This document shows, piece by piece, positions 25,632-34,877 of a DNA stretch of 64,000 bases (within the stretch, counting starts at the first letter, position 1; every line of letters begins with the position of its first letter). A model generated the notes under the pieces. It was not told the origin of the DNA, ran no database searches, and saw only the letters and a program-made list of their open reading frames with translations. The DNA comes from an uncultured Dehalococcoidia bacterium (lineage in GTDB: Bacteria > Chloroflexota > Dehalococcoidia > Lucifugimonadales > UBA1123), in contig OY282441.1 of assembly GCA_958296105.1 (NCBI GenBank), positions 3,048,773 to 3,112,772 of the forward strand. The letters are read 5' to 3'. Both the position numbers and the translations under genes were made by a program.

Positions 25632-25715
25632 GGGAAGCGCGCCCTTTCCATCAGCCGCCTGAGCGCGTCCGCCCCGCCGCCGCTCTTTCCGATGCCCCAT
25701 CTCACGGGAAGCGCG
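25573..25715. repeat. 74-bp duplication of the 5' end of the isocitrate-lyase-family gene
   Basis: tccatcagccgcctgagcg begins at 25573 and again at 25647. The second copy has lost the start codon (cacggg where the true copy has catggg), so it cannot initiate. It leaves a non-functional extra start region upstream of the gene and explains the extra in-frame residues before the true Met. Confidence 0.85.
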
Positions 25716-25770
25716 CCCCCTCTGCCGCCTGCTTCGCCCGGATCCGCAGCTCCCAGCAGCCCACTTTTCA

Positions 25771-26577
25771 TTAGAAGACTCGACCCATGAACCCAGACAT
25801 GCCCTCGCGGGTTGTCCACTCCTCGCCCGCCCCGTCTTCCGGAGAGAAGCCGATGGCGCGCTGCCCCTCTTCTATGTCCCAGATGCGCAGCTCGTTCTTC
25901 GACATGCCGTACACGATGGCATACCCTGCGGAGGAAGGCGCGTCTATGGCTTTGCTGATCAGCTGCGCGGCGTCGCGGTGGCTGAGCCACAGCGAGAGCG
26001 CGGCGGGATGGAACGCGGGATCGTCAGGCGTCATCACCCAGCCGATCCGCAGGCAGATCACCGACAGCCCGAACTCGTCGTGATAGAAGCTGCCCAGCGA
26101 CTCCCCAAACGCCTTGCTCACCCCGTACAGACTGTCCGGACGCATGTCGCGCTGGTCGAGCATCCTGAACGGACGCCTGACTTCCGACAGCCGCCCCTCG
26201 TAGATAGCGCGGTAGGGATCGTCCTTCAGCGGATAGAAGCCCACCACGTGGTTGGTGCTGGCGAGAACAACCCGTTTCGCGCCCGCCTGCCGCGCCGCCT
26301 CGTAGACGTTCCGCGTGCCGACTATATTGTTGTCCAGAACCGACTCCCAAGACGCCTTGGGACTTGGGTCCGCCCCCAGATGTACCACCACCTCCACGCC
26401 CTCGAACGCTGGGCGGATCGCCTCGAAGTCCGCCAGATCTGCAACTTGCGAGCGATGCCATCCGCAATCCACCCTGTCCAGACCGATCAGCTCGTACCTG
26501 TACCCCAGCTTGTCGCGCACGATACCCCCGATCTGCCCGGCCGCCCCCGTCACCAGCACCTTTCTCATCTCGCCCAA
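25771..26577 (-). CDS. NAD-dependent epimerase/dehydratase family protein (uronate-dehydrogenase-like SDR)
   Basis: 268 aa, extended SDR. MRKVLVTGAAGQIGG is the nucleotide-binding motif, HLGADPSPKASWESVLDNN (about 68-86) and the catalytic YGVSK (Tyr and Lys, about 150) are present, with ASTNHVVGFYP upstream holding the Ser. This set resembles uronate dehydrogenases acting on hexuronic acids. GGAGGG lies 7 bases before a TTG at 26577 but 16 bases before the ATG at 26568; I use TTG on spacing while noting that the family begins at the ATG. The start region is triplicated upstream. Confidence 0.83.
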   Translation of the reverse strand: MGEMRKVLVTGAAGQIGGIVRDKLGYRYELIGLDRVDCGWHRSQVADLADFEAIRPAFEGVEVVVHLGADPSPKASWESVLDNNIVGTRNVYEAARQAGAKRVVLASTNHVVGFYPLKDDPYRAIYEGRLSEVRRPFRMLDQRDMRPDSLYGVSKAFGESLGSFYHDEFGLSVICLRIGWVMTPDDPAFHPAALSLWLSHRDAAQLISKAIDAPSSAGYAIVYGMSKNELRIWDIEEGQRAIGFSPEDGAGEEWTTREGMSGFMGRVF

Positions 26578-26785
26578 GCCGCCCCCTCCGTTCGATCTTC
26601 ACCTTGTCGCGCGCGATGCCCCGATCTACTCGGCTGCTGCCGTTACAAGACCTTTCTCATCTCGCCCAAGCCGCCCCCTCCGTTCGATCTTCACCTTGTC
26701 GCGCGCGATGCCCTGATCTACTCGGCTGCTGCCGTTACAAGACCTTTCTCATCTCGCCCAAGCCGCCCCTCCGTTCAATCTTCGT
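26552..26785. repeat. Triplicated 5' region (about 90 bp) of the epimerase gene
   Basis: acctttctcatctcgcccaagc occurs at 26558, 26650 and 26740 (periods 92 and 90). Each copy carries the ribosome-binding site, the start and five codons (MRKVL). In the two extra copies the frame then hits a stop, so they could at most encode pentapeptides. Identical spacer cgatgccc(c/t)gatctactcggctgctgccgttacaag joins the copies. Confidence 0.9.
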
Positions 26786-26816
26786 CTCCACTGCGATAGA
26801 ATAGTGTGGCTCGCAC

Positions 26817-26909
26817 TCACGCGCCCCTTTGCAGCGCAATCAGCACCACCACCACCACGATGGGAACGACCACCGTCCACAGAAGCCTTCGAGGTGTAAA
26901 CTGAAACAT
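26817..26909 (-). CDS. Possible 30-aa single-span membrane peptide
   Basis: A short frame with a strong ribosome-binding site (GGAGGTAGGC immediately before the ATG). It encodes MFQFTPRRLLWTVVVPIVVV followed by VVLIALQRGA: a basic N-terminus, one hydrophobic span of about 15 residues and a basic end. The start resembles the N-terminus of ABC-transporter permeases, so it may be either a real micropeptide or a leftover permease start. Absent from standard length-limited gene calls. Confidence 0.45.
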   Translation of the reverse strand: MFQFTPRRLLWTVVVPIVVVVVLIALQRGA

Positions 26910-26934
26910 GCCTACCTCCACTATATCGACAGAC

Positions 26935-26972
26935 CCCCTCTCCCTTGAGGGAGAGGGCTAGGGTGAGGGTGA
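26935..26972. repeat. Dispersed palindromic intergenic element
   Basis: cccctctcccttgagggagagggctagggtgagggtg: a palindrome (ccctctccctt/gagggagaggg) followed by a directional tail, a common bacterial REP-like repeat. A related form occurs at 4230-4265 and 4385-4415. The rest of the 26578-27020 gap is the epimerase repeat and the micropeptide. Confidence 0.75.
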
Positions 26973-27020
26973 AAATCCACCTCCCATCCGAATCTTACCA
27001 CACCTAGAGGACAGACCGAA

Positions 27021-27830
27021 TTGGGATACAGACTCATAGCCCTCGACATAGACGGCACGATCAGAACCGTCGAACGCCCCATGTCCGAGCGCACCCGCCG
27101 CGCCATCTACAGAGTCAGAGCCGCCGGAGGCGCGGTGACACTGGCTACGGGCAGAACCTACAGGAGCGCGTCCGCCGCCTCCGCCGAGCTGAGCCTCACC
27201 ACGCCCATAGTCACCTTTCAGGGCGCGCTCGTCTCCGACCCGCGCTCTGGCGAGTCGCTGTGGCACGTGCCGCTGACCACCGCCATGATGGAGAGCGCGC
27301 TCCACGCTCTCGCCGGCAGAGACGACATCGAGATCAGGGGCGATCTGGGAGACGATCTGTACATCGCCGCCCCCAGCGACTGGTCGCGCCAGTACAGCGA
27401 CAGGCACGGCGTCCCGATTCGAGTCGTCGATGCCGACTGGTTCGCCTCCACCCCCATGACCCGCCTCGTAGTTCGCGGCGCGGACCATGCCATAGAGCGC
27501 TTGGAGATCGACCTCAAGCGGCGGCTGGACGGCTCCATGTACGTCACCAGGTCCCTGTCCTACTTCTGCGAGATACTGCATCCCGACGGCGGCAAGGACA
27601 AGGCGCTGGACTGGCTGAGCCACCGGCTCGGCGTGGAGCGCAGCGACACCATCGCCTTCGGCAACGGCTACAACGATGTTCAGATGCTGGAGTGGGCGGG
27701 CATGTCCGTTGCCGTAGATGACGCCGTGCCGCAGGTTCTGGACGTGGCGGACGTCGTCGCCCCCTCCATGGAGCGGGACGGCGTGGCGCAGATACTGGAA
27801 GGTCTTCTGGACAGGGGGATGATCGGATGA
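27021..27830 (+). CDS. HAD superfamily hydrolase (Cof type phosphatase)
   Basis: 269 aa with a TTG start (AGAGGA about 9 bases upstream). Catalytic motif I is LDIDGTIRTV (residues 8-17), motif II is in LATGRTYRS (Thr, about 42), and motifs III/IV are KDKALDWL (Lys, about 192) and FGNGYNDVQMLEWAG (Asp residues, about 214-222). These define the Cof subclass with a C2B cap, which dephosphorylates sugar phosphates and cofactors. Its stop overlaps the ribokinase start by four bases, implying a shared role in sugar metabolism. Confidence 0.88.
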   Translation: MGYRLIALDIDGTIRTVERPMSERTRRAIYRVRAAGGAVTLATGRTYRSASAASAELSLTTPIVTFQGALVSDPRSGESLWHVPLTTAMMESALHALAGRDDIEIRGDLGDDLYIAAPSDWSRQYSDRHGVPIRVVDADWFASTPMTRLVVRGADHAIERLEIDLKRRLDGSMYVTRSLSYFCEILHPDGGKDKALDWLSHRLGVERSDTIAFGNGYNDVQMLEWAGMSVAVDDAVPQVLDVADVVAPSMERDGVAQILEGLLDRGMIG

Positions 27831-28810
27831 GCGCATCCAGCAGGCCCGTCGTAGTCGTGTTCGGCGGCATAAACATGGACCTCGTAGCCGCCGCCGAGCG
27901 GATGCCAGCGCCGGGCGAGACCGTCTTCGGTCACTCGTTCCACACCGCCCCCGGCGGCAAGGGCGCAAATCAGGCCGTCGCCGCCGCTCGGCTTGGAGCG
28001 GAAGTCCGCATGGTCGGCCGAGTCGGACAGGACGAGTTCGGCCCCGCCCTCATCGAGAGTATGCGAGGGGAGGGCATAGACGTATCCGGCGTCGCCTCCG
28101 ATCCGAACAACCCGTCCGGCATCGCCATGATCCTGTTGGACGGCCAGAAGCAGAACTACATCGTAGCCATATACGGCGCAAACCTCGCGTCCGATGGCGA
28201 GCAGGTGGCAGCCGCTCGCGCCGCGCTGGACGGAGCGGATACGCTTCTTCTTCAGCTTGAGACGCCGCTGGAAGTGGCAGTCGCAGCCGCTCGATTGGCG
28301 AAGGAGAGGGGCGTTCGCGTCGTGTGGGATCCTGCCCCCGCCATTCACATGGGAACAGCCGCCTATCGGCTGTGCGACGCCCTCACCCCCAATCAGGTCG
28401 AGGCGGAGCATCTGACCGGCGTTCGAGTCTCCGATCGGCAGTCTGCGCTGAGAGCCGCGCGGAGTCTCGCGGCTGACGGAGTCTCGGCGGCCGTCGTCAA
28501 GCTCGGAGGCGATGGCGCCTGCTACGCCACTCGGAGCGGCGAAGACGGATTCGCCCCGCCCTTCGAGGTCTCCGCCATCGACACCGTGGCCGCAGGCGAC
28601 GCCTTCTCCGCCGCGCTTGCCGTAGCCCTCTCCGAAGGCCGTGACCTGCCAGCCGCCATACGTTACGGATCGGCAGCCGGCGCCCTCGCCGTAACCAAAC
28701 GCGGCGCGCAGGAGGCGATGCCGCGCCGCCGCGAAGTGGACGCGCTGTTCGAGGGAGAGATGGACTCCTCCGCCAGACTTGCGCCATCCCCATCTGACGC
28801 GAATAGGTGA
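27827..28810 (+). CDS. rbsK: Ribokinase / PfkB family sugar kinase
   Basis: 327 aa, ATGA overlap with the HAD gene. Motifs: GGINMDLV (start), TAPGGKGANQAVAAARLG (about 43-60, PfkB signature 1), WDPAPA (about 168), TPNQVEAE (about 187) and the anion-hole/catalytic loop DTVAAGDAFSAALA (signature 2, Asp near 253). Length and motif order match ribokinase best, although other pentose or nucleoside substrates remain possible. The last 20 residues after the fold are low in complexity. Confidence 0.85.
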   Translation: MSASSRPVVVVFGGINMDLVAAAERMPAPGETVFGHSFHTAPGGKGANQAVAAARLGAEVRMVGRVGQDEFGPALIESMRGEGIDVSGVASDPNNPSGIAMILLDGQKQNYIVAIYGANLASDGEQVAAARAALDGADTLLLQLETPLEVAVAAARLAKERGVRVVWDPAPAIHMGTAAYRLCDALTPNQVEAEHLTGVRVSDRQSALRAARSLAADGVSAAVVKLGGDGACYATRSGEDGFAPPFEVSAIDTVAAGDAFSAALAVALSEGRDLPAAIRYGSAAGALAVTKRGAQEAMPRRREVDALFEGEMDSSARLAPSPSDANR

Positions 28811-28879
28811 GAAGCGCCTCTTGGAGCGAAAGAAAGAGTTCACAGCCGCTGTCACTCGGGCTTTTGCTTCACGAAAACC

Positions 28880-28992
28880 AGAATATACGAGCGATTGTTC
28901 CTGCGAGGTCATGCCGACTGTGTCGTCCATGACTTGGGCGGGCAAGATTTCAAGAATATACGAGCGATTATTCCTGCGAGGTCATGCCGACA
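28880..28992 (+). repeat. 73-bp direct repeat in the gap before the DUF2298 gene
   Basis: agaatatacgagcgatt(g/a)ttcctgcgaggtcatgccgac occurs at 28880 and 28953. The 313-base gap 28811-29123 holds no convincing gene; an open frame spanning it has no ribosome-binding site and only reads the repeat. Confidence 0.85.
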
Positions 28993-29123
28993 GGCGCGCG
29001 TACGAGCCACGCGAACCCCTTCATCCGCTTGAATCCGTCCAGCTATACTATGTCCGCGTGTATTGGAAATATCGCAGACCCGGCGCGGCGGAAGGCTGAA
29101 CCTCGCGTAACCCCCTGCAAACG

Positions 29124-32100
29124 ATGCTAACTTCGGAAGCGCTCCGAGACCGCGCGGCGTGGATCGGCATTGCCATCGTTCTGTCCATCGCGCTCGCTCT
29201 GCGTCTGTACGGACTCGATTGGGACGAGGGCTACGCTTGGACGCCCCACCCGGACGAGCGCGCCATTCTGTCCAAGACCGCCGAGCTGTCCACGCCCTCG
29301 CTTGCAGAGCTGCCCAGCCTGCTGGACGCCGACCGAAGCCCCTGGAACCCGCGCTGGTTTCCCTATGGCAGCTTCCCCCTGTACCTGCTCCGCTCCGTCC
29401 ACGTGATCGGCGAGTACGCGCTAGGCGTCCAGATCGGCGACCTGCGGATTCTGGCGCGCTCGATCTCCGCGCTCGCAGACGTCTTTACAGTCGGCATGAC
29501 GTACCTGCTCGGCAGGATGCTGTGGTCGCGCAGGGCGGGGCTGATCGCCGCCGCGCTCGTGGCGCTTGCCGTCGTCCACATACAGCTAAGCCACTTCTAC
29601 GCTGTGGATACCCTGCTCACTCTGCTGTCGGTGGCGACCGTCCTGTTTCTCGTGCGCGTGGCGCGATACGGTCGGGCGACCGACTCCGCGCTTGCCGCGC
29701 TGTTCCTCGGCCTTGCGCTGGCTACGAAGATCAGCGCCTCCCCATTGCTCGCCGCCTACGCGGTGGCGCATTTCATGTACGCATTCCGCCTGAGCGCAGC
29801 CAGCGACCGCGCCGACCTGTCCATACTGGATGCGATCTGCCGCGCCGCAGCCAACGCCGCGTTCGGCGGAGCGGTCATCCTCGCGTCGTTCCTGATCGTC
29901 CAGCCATACGCGCTGCTGGACTGGAATCAGTTCTACGCCGACTTCGTAGAGCAGTCGGAGATGGTGCGTCGGATTAGAGACTACCCATACACGCGCCAGT
30001 ACGTAGACACCGCCCCATACCTCTACCACATTCGGCAGCTGTCCGCTTGGGGGCTGGGCTGGCCGTTCGGTATCCTCGCTTGGGGCGGGCTGGCGACCGC
30101 CGCAGTGCGAGGTCTCGGCCCTCGCGCCGCCCTGATCTTCGCGGCGGCGGGAGTTGGCTTGCCCGTCGCCATTCTGATCGTGTCCAGCAGCTCGCTTGCG
30201 GTCGTGGCTGCGTCCTCGATCTCGGTGACCGCGCTCGCCCTGTCCATCCCCGCGCGAAAGCCATCCACCAGAATGGACGCGCTTCTTCTCTCATGGGTGC
30301 TGCCCTACTTCATGGTCATCGGCATCTTGGACGTCAAGTTCATGCGCTACCTTCTGCCCATAACGCCGTTTCTCGCGCTGTTCGCAGCGAGGATGTTCAT
30401 AGCCGCGTGGAACGCCACTCCGCCGGCGGCAAGCCGTCTGCGCATGTCTGCGAGGGCTGCGCTGCTGATCATCGGCACAGCCGTCTTGGCGTCCACCGCC
30501 TTCTACGCCGCCTCTTACATGAGAGTATACACCGCCGATCATCCCGCCGTTCGCGGCTCGGAGTGGGTGCGCGCCAACGTCCCCAAGGGCTCCGTGATTC
30601 TGAAAGAACACTGGGAAGAGGGCTTGCCGGATCTGTACGCATACCGCATCCGCGAGCTGCCCATGTACGACCATGACACCCCCCAGAAGATCGAGAGGAT
30701 GAGCCATGATCTAGCCTCCGCAGAGATGCTGACCCTGTACAGCAACCGTCTCTACGGCACTATCGCGCGCCTGCCCGAACGCTACCCGCTCAGCCGCGCG
30801 TACTACACACTGCTGTTCACCGGCCAGCTCGGATACCATCTGGAAGCCGCTTTCACCTCGTATCCCAACCTGTTCGGCATCGAATTCGTGAACGAGACGT
30901 TCGACCGCCCCGCTCTGCCCGCCCTGCTGCTGTCGGACGGCGAGCCTGCGCGCGCCGTGTCACTCTCACTCGGCTACGCGGACGAGAGCTTTTCGGTATA
31001 CGACCACCCCAAGACGCTGCTGCTCCGAAACGTCGAGCGTCTGACGGCTGACGAGATAGCGGCGCGAATCCTCGCCGCCGCTGGCGATATGCCCGCGGTC
31101 GAGCGTCAGCCCGCCCCGCCCGATGCCCCGTCCTCCGACTCTAGCGGTCTGATGATGTCGCCCGATCGCCTCGCCGCTCAGCGAGCGGGCGGAACGTGGA
31201 CGGACATAATAGACTCCGATGGCTGGGCGAGCGGGCAGCCCGCGCTCGCGTGGCTGATAGTCGTCGAGGGAATCGCGCTCTTGGCGTTCCCGCTCGCGTT
31301 CGTGGTGTTCCGACCGCTTGCGGATAGGGGATGGCTGTTCTCGAAAGCGCTTGGACTCCTCGCCGTCGCTCTCGTGGTCTGGCTCATGGCGAGCATGGAG
31401 CTGGCGGCGTTCGGCAGATCCTCGGTCGCTGTCGGCGTCCTCGCCCTGTTCGCAGTCGGGCTTGCGCTTCTCATCGCCAACGGCAGGGCAATGAGAAAGT
31501 TCCTGAAGGAGCGCTGGCGGACGGTCGCCCTTGCCGAGATGCTGTTCCTCGCCGCGTTCCTCGCCTTCATGCTCGTTCGGATGGCAAACCCCGACCTGTT
31601 TCACCCGTGGCGCGGCGGTGAAAAGTCGATGGACATGGCATATCTCAACGCCGTTCTCAAGTCCTCCTACATGCCGCCTTACGACCCTTGGTTCGGCGGC
31701 GGATACATCAACTACTACTACTGGGGTCAGTTCCTAGTGGCGACCCTGATCCACGCCACCGGGATAGTCCCCGAGGTGGCGATCAACCTCGCCGTGCCCA
31801 CCTTCTTCGCGCTCACCGCCGCGCTGTCTTACTCCATTTCGTACAACCTCGCCGCCGCCGCGCGCAGAGCGCGGAGCCGCGCCGGGCCGCCCGCGTACGT
31901 CGCCGGGCTTGCCGGCGCGCTGTTCGTCGCCGTTCTCGGAAACTTGGACGGCGCCATTCAGGTAGGGCAGGGGATATGGCGCGTCGCCGTTCAGGGACTG
32001 CCCGCCCCCCCGTTCGACTTCTGGCGCTCCAGCCGCATGATGCCGCCCGACCCGCCGGGATGGGAGATCACCGAGTTTCCGTTCTTCACCTTCCTGTTCG

Positions 32101-33611
32101 CCGACCCGCACGCGCACATGTTCGCGCTGCCGTTCACCCTGTTGAGCGTGGGAATCGCGGCGGCGGTCGTCTTGGAACGCTCGCCCGCGCGTTCGATCTG
32201 GAGCGCGGATCGGCTTCTGAGACTCGCCGCGCTCGGCGTGACAGTCGGCGCTCTGCGAGTCATCAACACTTGGGACTACCCGACCTACTTGATGTTCGCC
32301 GTAGCCGCCCTCGTCTTGAGCGAGTGGCTCGCGCACGGCGGGCTGTCGCTCGCGGTCGCGGCGCGCGCCGGCGCGAAGGGCGCGGCGGTGTTCCTGATCG
32401 GGTTCGCCGCCTTCCTGCCGTACCACCTCAGCTACGAGACTTTCTTCGACGGCGTCGACTCCACGACCAACACGACCGCGCTCGTTCAGTTCCTCGCCAT
32501 AGTGGGGCCGTTCGTATTCGCCATCGGCGCGCTGTACCTGTGGGAGCTTCGCCGTCCGCTCGCCAGCGGATTCGGACGAGTCAGCCGCGTGTTCGGCGAC
32601 CTGCGCCTAATCCTGTCAGGGCAGGGGACACCCGAAGCGTCGGCGCGCCGCGCGCAGTTGTCCCCCTTGGCGATACTGTTCGCCGTCGCCGCGCTGCTGC
32701 TCGTCGGCTATCTGCTGACTGCCCTCGCCTCCGGAACCGGCTGGGCGACCGTTCTGTTTGCCGCCGCGCTCCTCTGTCTCGCCCTCGCCGCCGCCCTCGG
32801 CGCGCTGAACAGACTACAGGCTGACGCGCCCGCCGCCATCTTCGCGTCCCTCATGGTCGTCACCGCTCTGGCGCTCGTCGTAGGCTTGGACTTCGTGCGA
32901 GTCGAGGGCGACATCGAGCGCATGAACAGCATATTCAAGTTCTATCTGCAAGTGTGGACACTGCTCGCGCTGGCGGCCGCCTACGCCGTCTGGCGGCTGC
33001 TCGCATCCATGAAGCGCGGCGCGTTCAGGCGCGTCTGTCTGGCGCTGATGGCAGCCCTCTTGCTGTGCGCAGCCATCTACCCCGTCATGGGAACGCGCGA
33101 CCGCCTGCGCGACCGTTTCGACGGCAGCACCACGCCCCTCACCCTCGACGGCTTGGCATATATGCAGGGGACGACCTACCGCGACGTGGAGGGACAGATC
33201 GACTTGGAGGCCGATTTGGAAGGCATCCGCTGGCTCAGGGAGAACGTGGCGGGTTCGCCGCTGGTACTGGAAGCCAACACGCCCACGTACCGTTGGGGAG
33301 GGCGAGTATCTATCCACACCGGCCTGCCCGGAGTAGTCGGCTGGGAGTGGCACCAGCAGCAGCAGCGCTGGGATTACCGCTCGGACGTCACCAAGCGCAT
33401 CCGAGACGTGGAGCGCATCTACTCGACCCCTAGCCCGTCCGAGGCGACTGCGCTCATAGAGCGATACGAGGTAGCATACGTCTATGTCGGACAGGTCGAG
33501 CGCCTTTACTATTCAGAAGAGGGCATAGCCAAGTTCGATCACGGCCTCATGCCCAACTTGGAGTTGTCATTCGAGTCCGAGCGCGTGGCGATATACCGTG
33601 TGATCTACTGA
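29124..33611 (+). CDS. Giant membrane protein: GT-C (PMT-like) glycosyltransferase half plus DUF2298 (Chlor_Arch_YYY) half
   Basis: 1495 aa, polytopic. The first half is GT-C like: WTPHPDERAIL (about 39-49) contains the Asp-Glu pair typical of dolichyl-phosphate-mannose-protein mannosyltransferases, followed by repeated membrane spans and HFYAVDTLLTL (about 154-164). From about residue 820 the DUF2298 half begins (FHPWRGGEKSMDMAYLNA, then PPYDPWFGGGYINYYYWGQF, about 850-870), with more than ten further spans. The C-terminal ~170 residues form a soluble domain. It is probably a lipid-linked sugar transferase of the envelope. Those last residues are copied in the array downstream. Confidence 0.85.
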   Translation: MLTSEALRDRAAWIGIAIVLSIALALRLYGLDWDEGYAWTPHPDERAILSKTAELSTPSLAELPSLLDADRSPWNPRWFPYGSFPLYLLRSVHVIGEYALGVQIGDLRILARSISALADVFTVGMTYLLGRMLWSRRAGLIAAALVALAVVHIQLSHFYAVDTLLTLLSVATVLFLVRVARYGRATDSALAALFLGLALATKISASPLLAAYAVAHFMYAFRLSAASDRADLSILDAICRAAANAAFGGAVILASFLIVQPYALLDWNQFYADFVEQSEMVRRIRDYPYTRQYVDTAPYLYHIRQLSAWGLGWPFGILAWGGLATAAVRGLGPRAALIFAAAGVGLPVAILIVSSSSLAVVAASSISVTALALSIPARKPSTRMDALLLSWVLPYFMVIGILDVKFMRYLLPITPFLALFAARMFIAAWNATPPAASRLRMSARAALLIIGTAVLASTAFYAASYMRVYTADHPAVRGSEWVRANVPKGSVILKEHWEEGLPDLYAYRIRELPMYDHDTPQKIERMSHDLASAEMLTLYSNRLYGTIARLPERYPLSRAYYTLLFTGQLGYHLEAAFTSYPNLFGIEFVNETFDRPALPALLLSDGEPARAVSLSLGYADESFSVYDHPKTLLLRNVERLTADEIAARILAAAGDMPAVERQPAPPDAPSSDSSGLMMSPDRLAAQRAGGTWTDIIDSDGWASGQPALAWLIVVEGIALLAFPLAFVVFRPLADRGWLFSKALGLLAVALVVWLMASMELAAFGRSSVAVGVLALFAVGLALLIANGRAMRKFLKERWRTVALAEMLFLAAFLAFMLVRMANPDLFHPWRGGEKSMDMAYLNAVLKSSYMPPYDPWFGGGYINYYYWGQFLVATLIHATGIVPEVAINLAVPTFFALTAALSYSISYNLAAAARRARSRAGPPAYVAGLAGALFVAVLGNLDGAIQVGQGIWRVAVQGLPAPPFDFWRSSRMMPPDPPGWEITEFPFFTFLFADPHAHMFALPFTLLSVGIAAAVVLERSPARSIWSADRLLRLAALGVTVGALRVINTWDYPTYLMFAVAALVLSEWLAHGGLSLAVAARAGAKGAAVFLIGFAAFLPYHLSYETFFDGVDSTTNTTALVQFLAIVGPFVFAIGALYLWELRRPLASGFGRVSRVFGDLRLILSGQGTPEASARRAQLSPLAILFAVAALLLVGYLLTALASGTGWATVLFAAALLCLALAAALGALNRLQADAPAAIFASLMVVTALALVVGLDFVRVEGDIERMNSIFKFYLQVWTLLALAAAYAVWRLLASMKRGAFRRVCLALMAALLLCAAIYPVMGTRDRLRDRFDGSTTPLTLDGLAYMQGTTYRDVEGQIDLEADLEGIRWLRENVAGSPLVLEANTPTYRWGGRVSIHTGLPGVVGWEWHQQQQRWDYRSDVTKRIRDVERIYSTPSPSEATALIERYEVAYVYVGQVERLYYSEEGIAKFDHGLMPNLELSFESERVAIYRVIY

Positions 33612-33629
33612 AGCCATCGGAGGAAGCCA

Positions 33630-33833
33630 GTGTGCAGAAGCATCAAACGACTCAGAAACGCCGACCGCCGCCCCACTGACGCCGAGATTGGCGAAGCCGC
33701 GCTCCAGTTCGTTCGCAAGATCAGCGGATACAGGAAACCGTCCAAGGCCAACAGGCCCGCGTTCGACCGCGCCGTATCCGACGTGGCAGCCGCGTCCAGT
33801 ATCCTTCTCGACTCCCTAAAGGTCAGGGTCTAG
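33630..33833 (+). CDS. DUF2277 family protein, copy 1 (the original position)
   Basis: 67 aa from a GTG with GGAGGAAGCCA directly upstream. The family signature CRSIKRL, EIGEAALQFVRKISGYRKPS and FDRAVSDVAAAS...LLDSL is complete. Function of DUF2277 is not known; it is a small soluble protein of mixed helices. Copy 1 follows the intact DUF2298 gene by 18 bases, so the DUF2298-DUF2277 pair was probably an operon before amplification. Confidence 0.85.
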   Translation: MCRSIKRLRNADRRPTDAEIGEAALQFVRKISGYRKPSKANRPAFDRAVSDVAAASSILLDSLKVRV

Positions 33834-34043
33834 CCCGCCCTTGCCGCTCACTGCGCCGTGGCACCGCCGTCTATGATCAGCGGCTGCCCCGTCTGGGATC
33901 CTTCTCGACTCCCTAGGGGTTAGGGTCTAGCCCACCCTTGCCGCTCACTGCGCCGTGGCACCGCCGTCTATGATCAGCGGCTGCCCCGTCATAAACGAAG
34001 ATTCGTCGGACGCATTCGCAAGATCGTCGGATACAGGAAACCG

Positions 34044-34528
34044 CCTGCGCGACCGTTTCGACGGCAGCACCACGCCCCTCACCCTCGACGGCTTGGCATA
34101 CGCGCAGGGGACGACCTACCGCGACGTGGAGGGACAGATCGACTTGGAGTCCGATTTGGAAGGCATCCGCTGGCTCAGGGAGAACGTGGCGGGTTCGCCG
34201 CTGGTACTGGAAGCCAACACGCCCACGTACCGTTGGGGAGGGCGAGTATCTATCCACACCGGCCTGCCCGGAGTAGTCGGCTGGGAGTGGCAGCAGCAGC
34301 AGCAGCGCTGGGATTACCGCTCGGACGTCACCAAGCGCATCCGAGACGACTCGACCCCCAGCCCGTCCGAGGCGACTGCGCTCATAGAGCGATACGGTCT
34401 ATGTCGGACAGGTCGAGCGCCTTTACTATTCAGAAGAGGGCATCTCCAAGTTCGATCACGGTCTCATGCCCAATTTGGAGTTGTCATTCGAGTCCGAGCG
34501 CGTGGCGATATACCGTGTGATCGACTGA
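34044..34528 (+). pseudogene. DUF2298 C-terminal fragment, array copy A
   Basis: Copies about the last 165 codons of the intact gene (LRDRFDGSTTPLTL onward). Compared with the original it lacks 12 bases after 'cgagacg' and 11 bases after 'gatacg', the second of which shifts the frame, so the protein would end out of frame. The original's final VIY becomes VID. Read in the leading frame it is fused to translated antisense SDR sequence. Confidence 0.85.
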
Positions 34529-34546
34529 AGCCATCGGAGGAAGCCA

Positions 34547-34750
34547 GTGTGCAGAAGCATCGAACGACTCAGAAACTCCGACCGCCGCCCCACTGACGCC
34601 GAGATCGGCGAAGCCGCGCTCCAGTTCGTTCGCAAGATCAGCGGATACAGGAAACCATCCAAGGCCAACAGACCCGCGTTCGACCGCGCCGTATCCGACG
34701 TGGCAGCCGCGTCTAGGATCCTTCTCGACTCCCTCGGGGTTAGGGTCTAG
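34547..34750 (+). CDS. DUF2277 family protein, copy 2
   Basis: 67 aa, GTG start, same GGAGG ribosome-binding site. Differs from copy 1 at about four residues (Glu6, Ser11, Arg57, Gly64). Intact throughout the family core QFVRKISGYRKPSKANRPAF. Confidence 0.8.
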   Translation: MCRSIERLRNSDRRPTDAEIGEAALQFVRKISGYRKPSKANRPAFDRAVSDVAAASRILLDSLGVRV

Positions 34751-34877
34751 CCGTCAGGGTCTAGCCCGCCCTTGCCGCTCACTGCGCCGTGGCCCCGCCG
34801 TCTATGATCAGCGGCTGCCCCGTCATAAACGAAGATTCGTCGGACGCATTCGCAAGATCAGCGGATACAGGAAACCG

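Noticed and set aside
28779-29099. 106-aa frame over the end of ribokinase and the following gap
   Set aside because: It overlaps the ribokinase gene out of frame, includes the 73-bp repeat and has no start signal.
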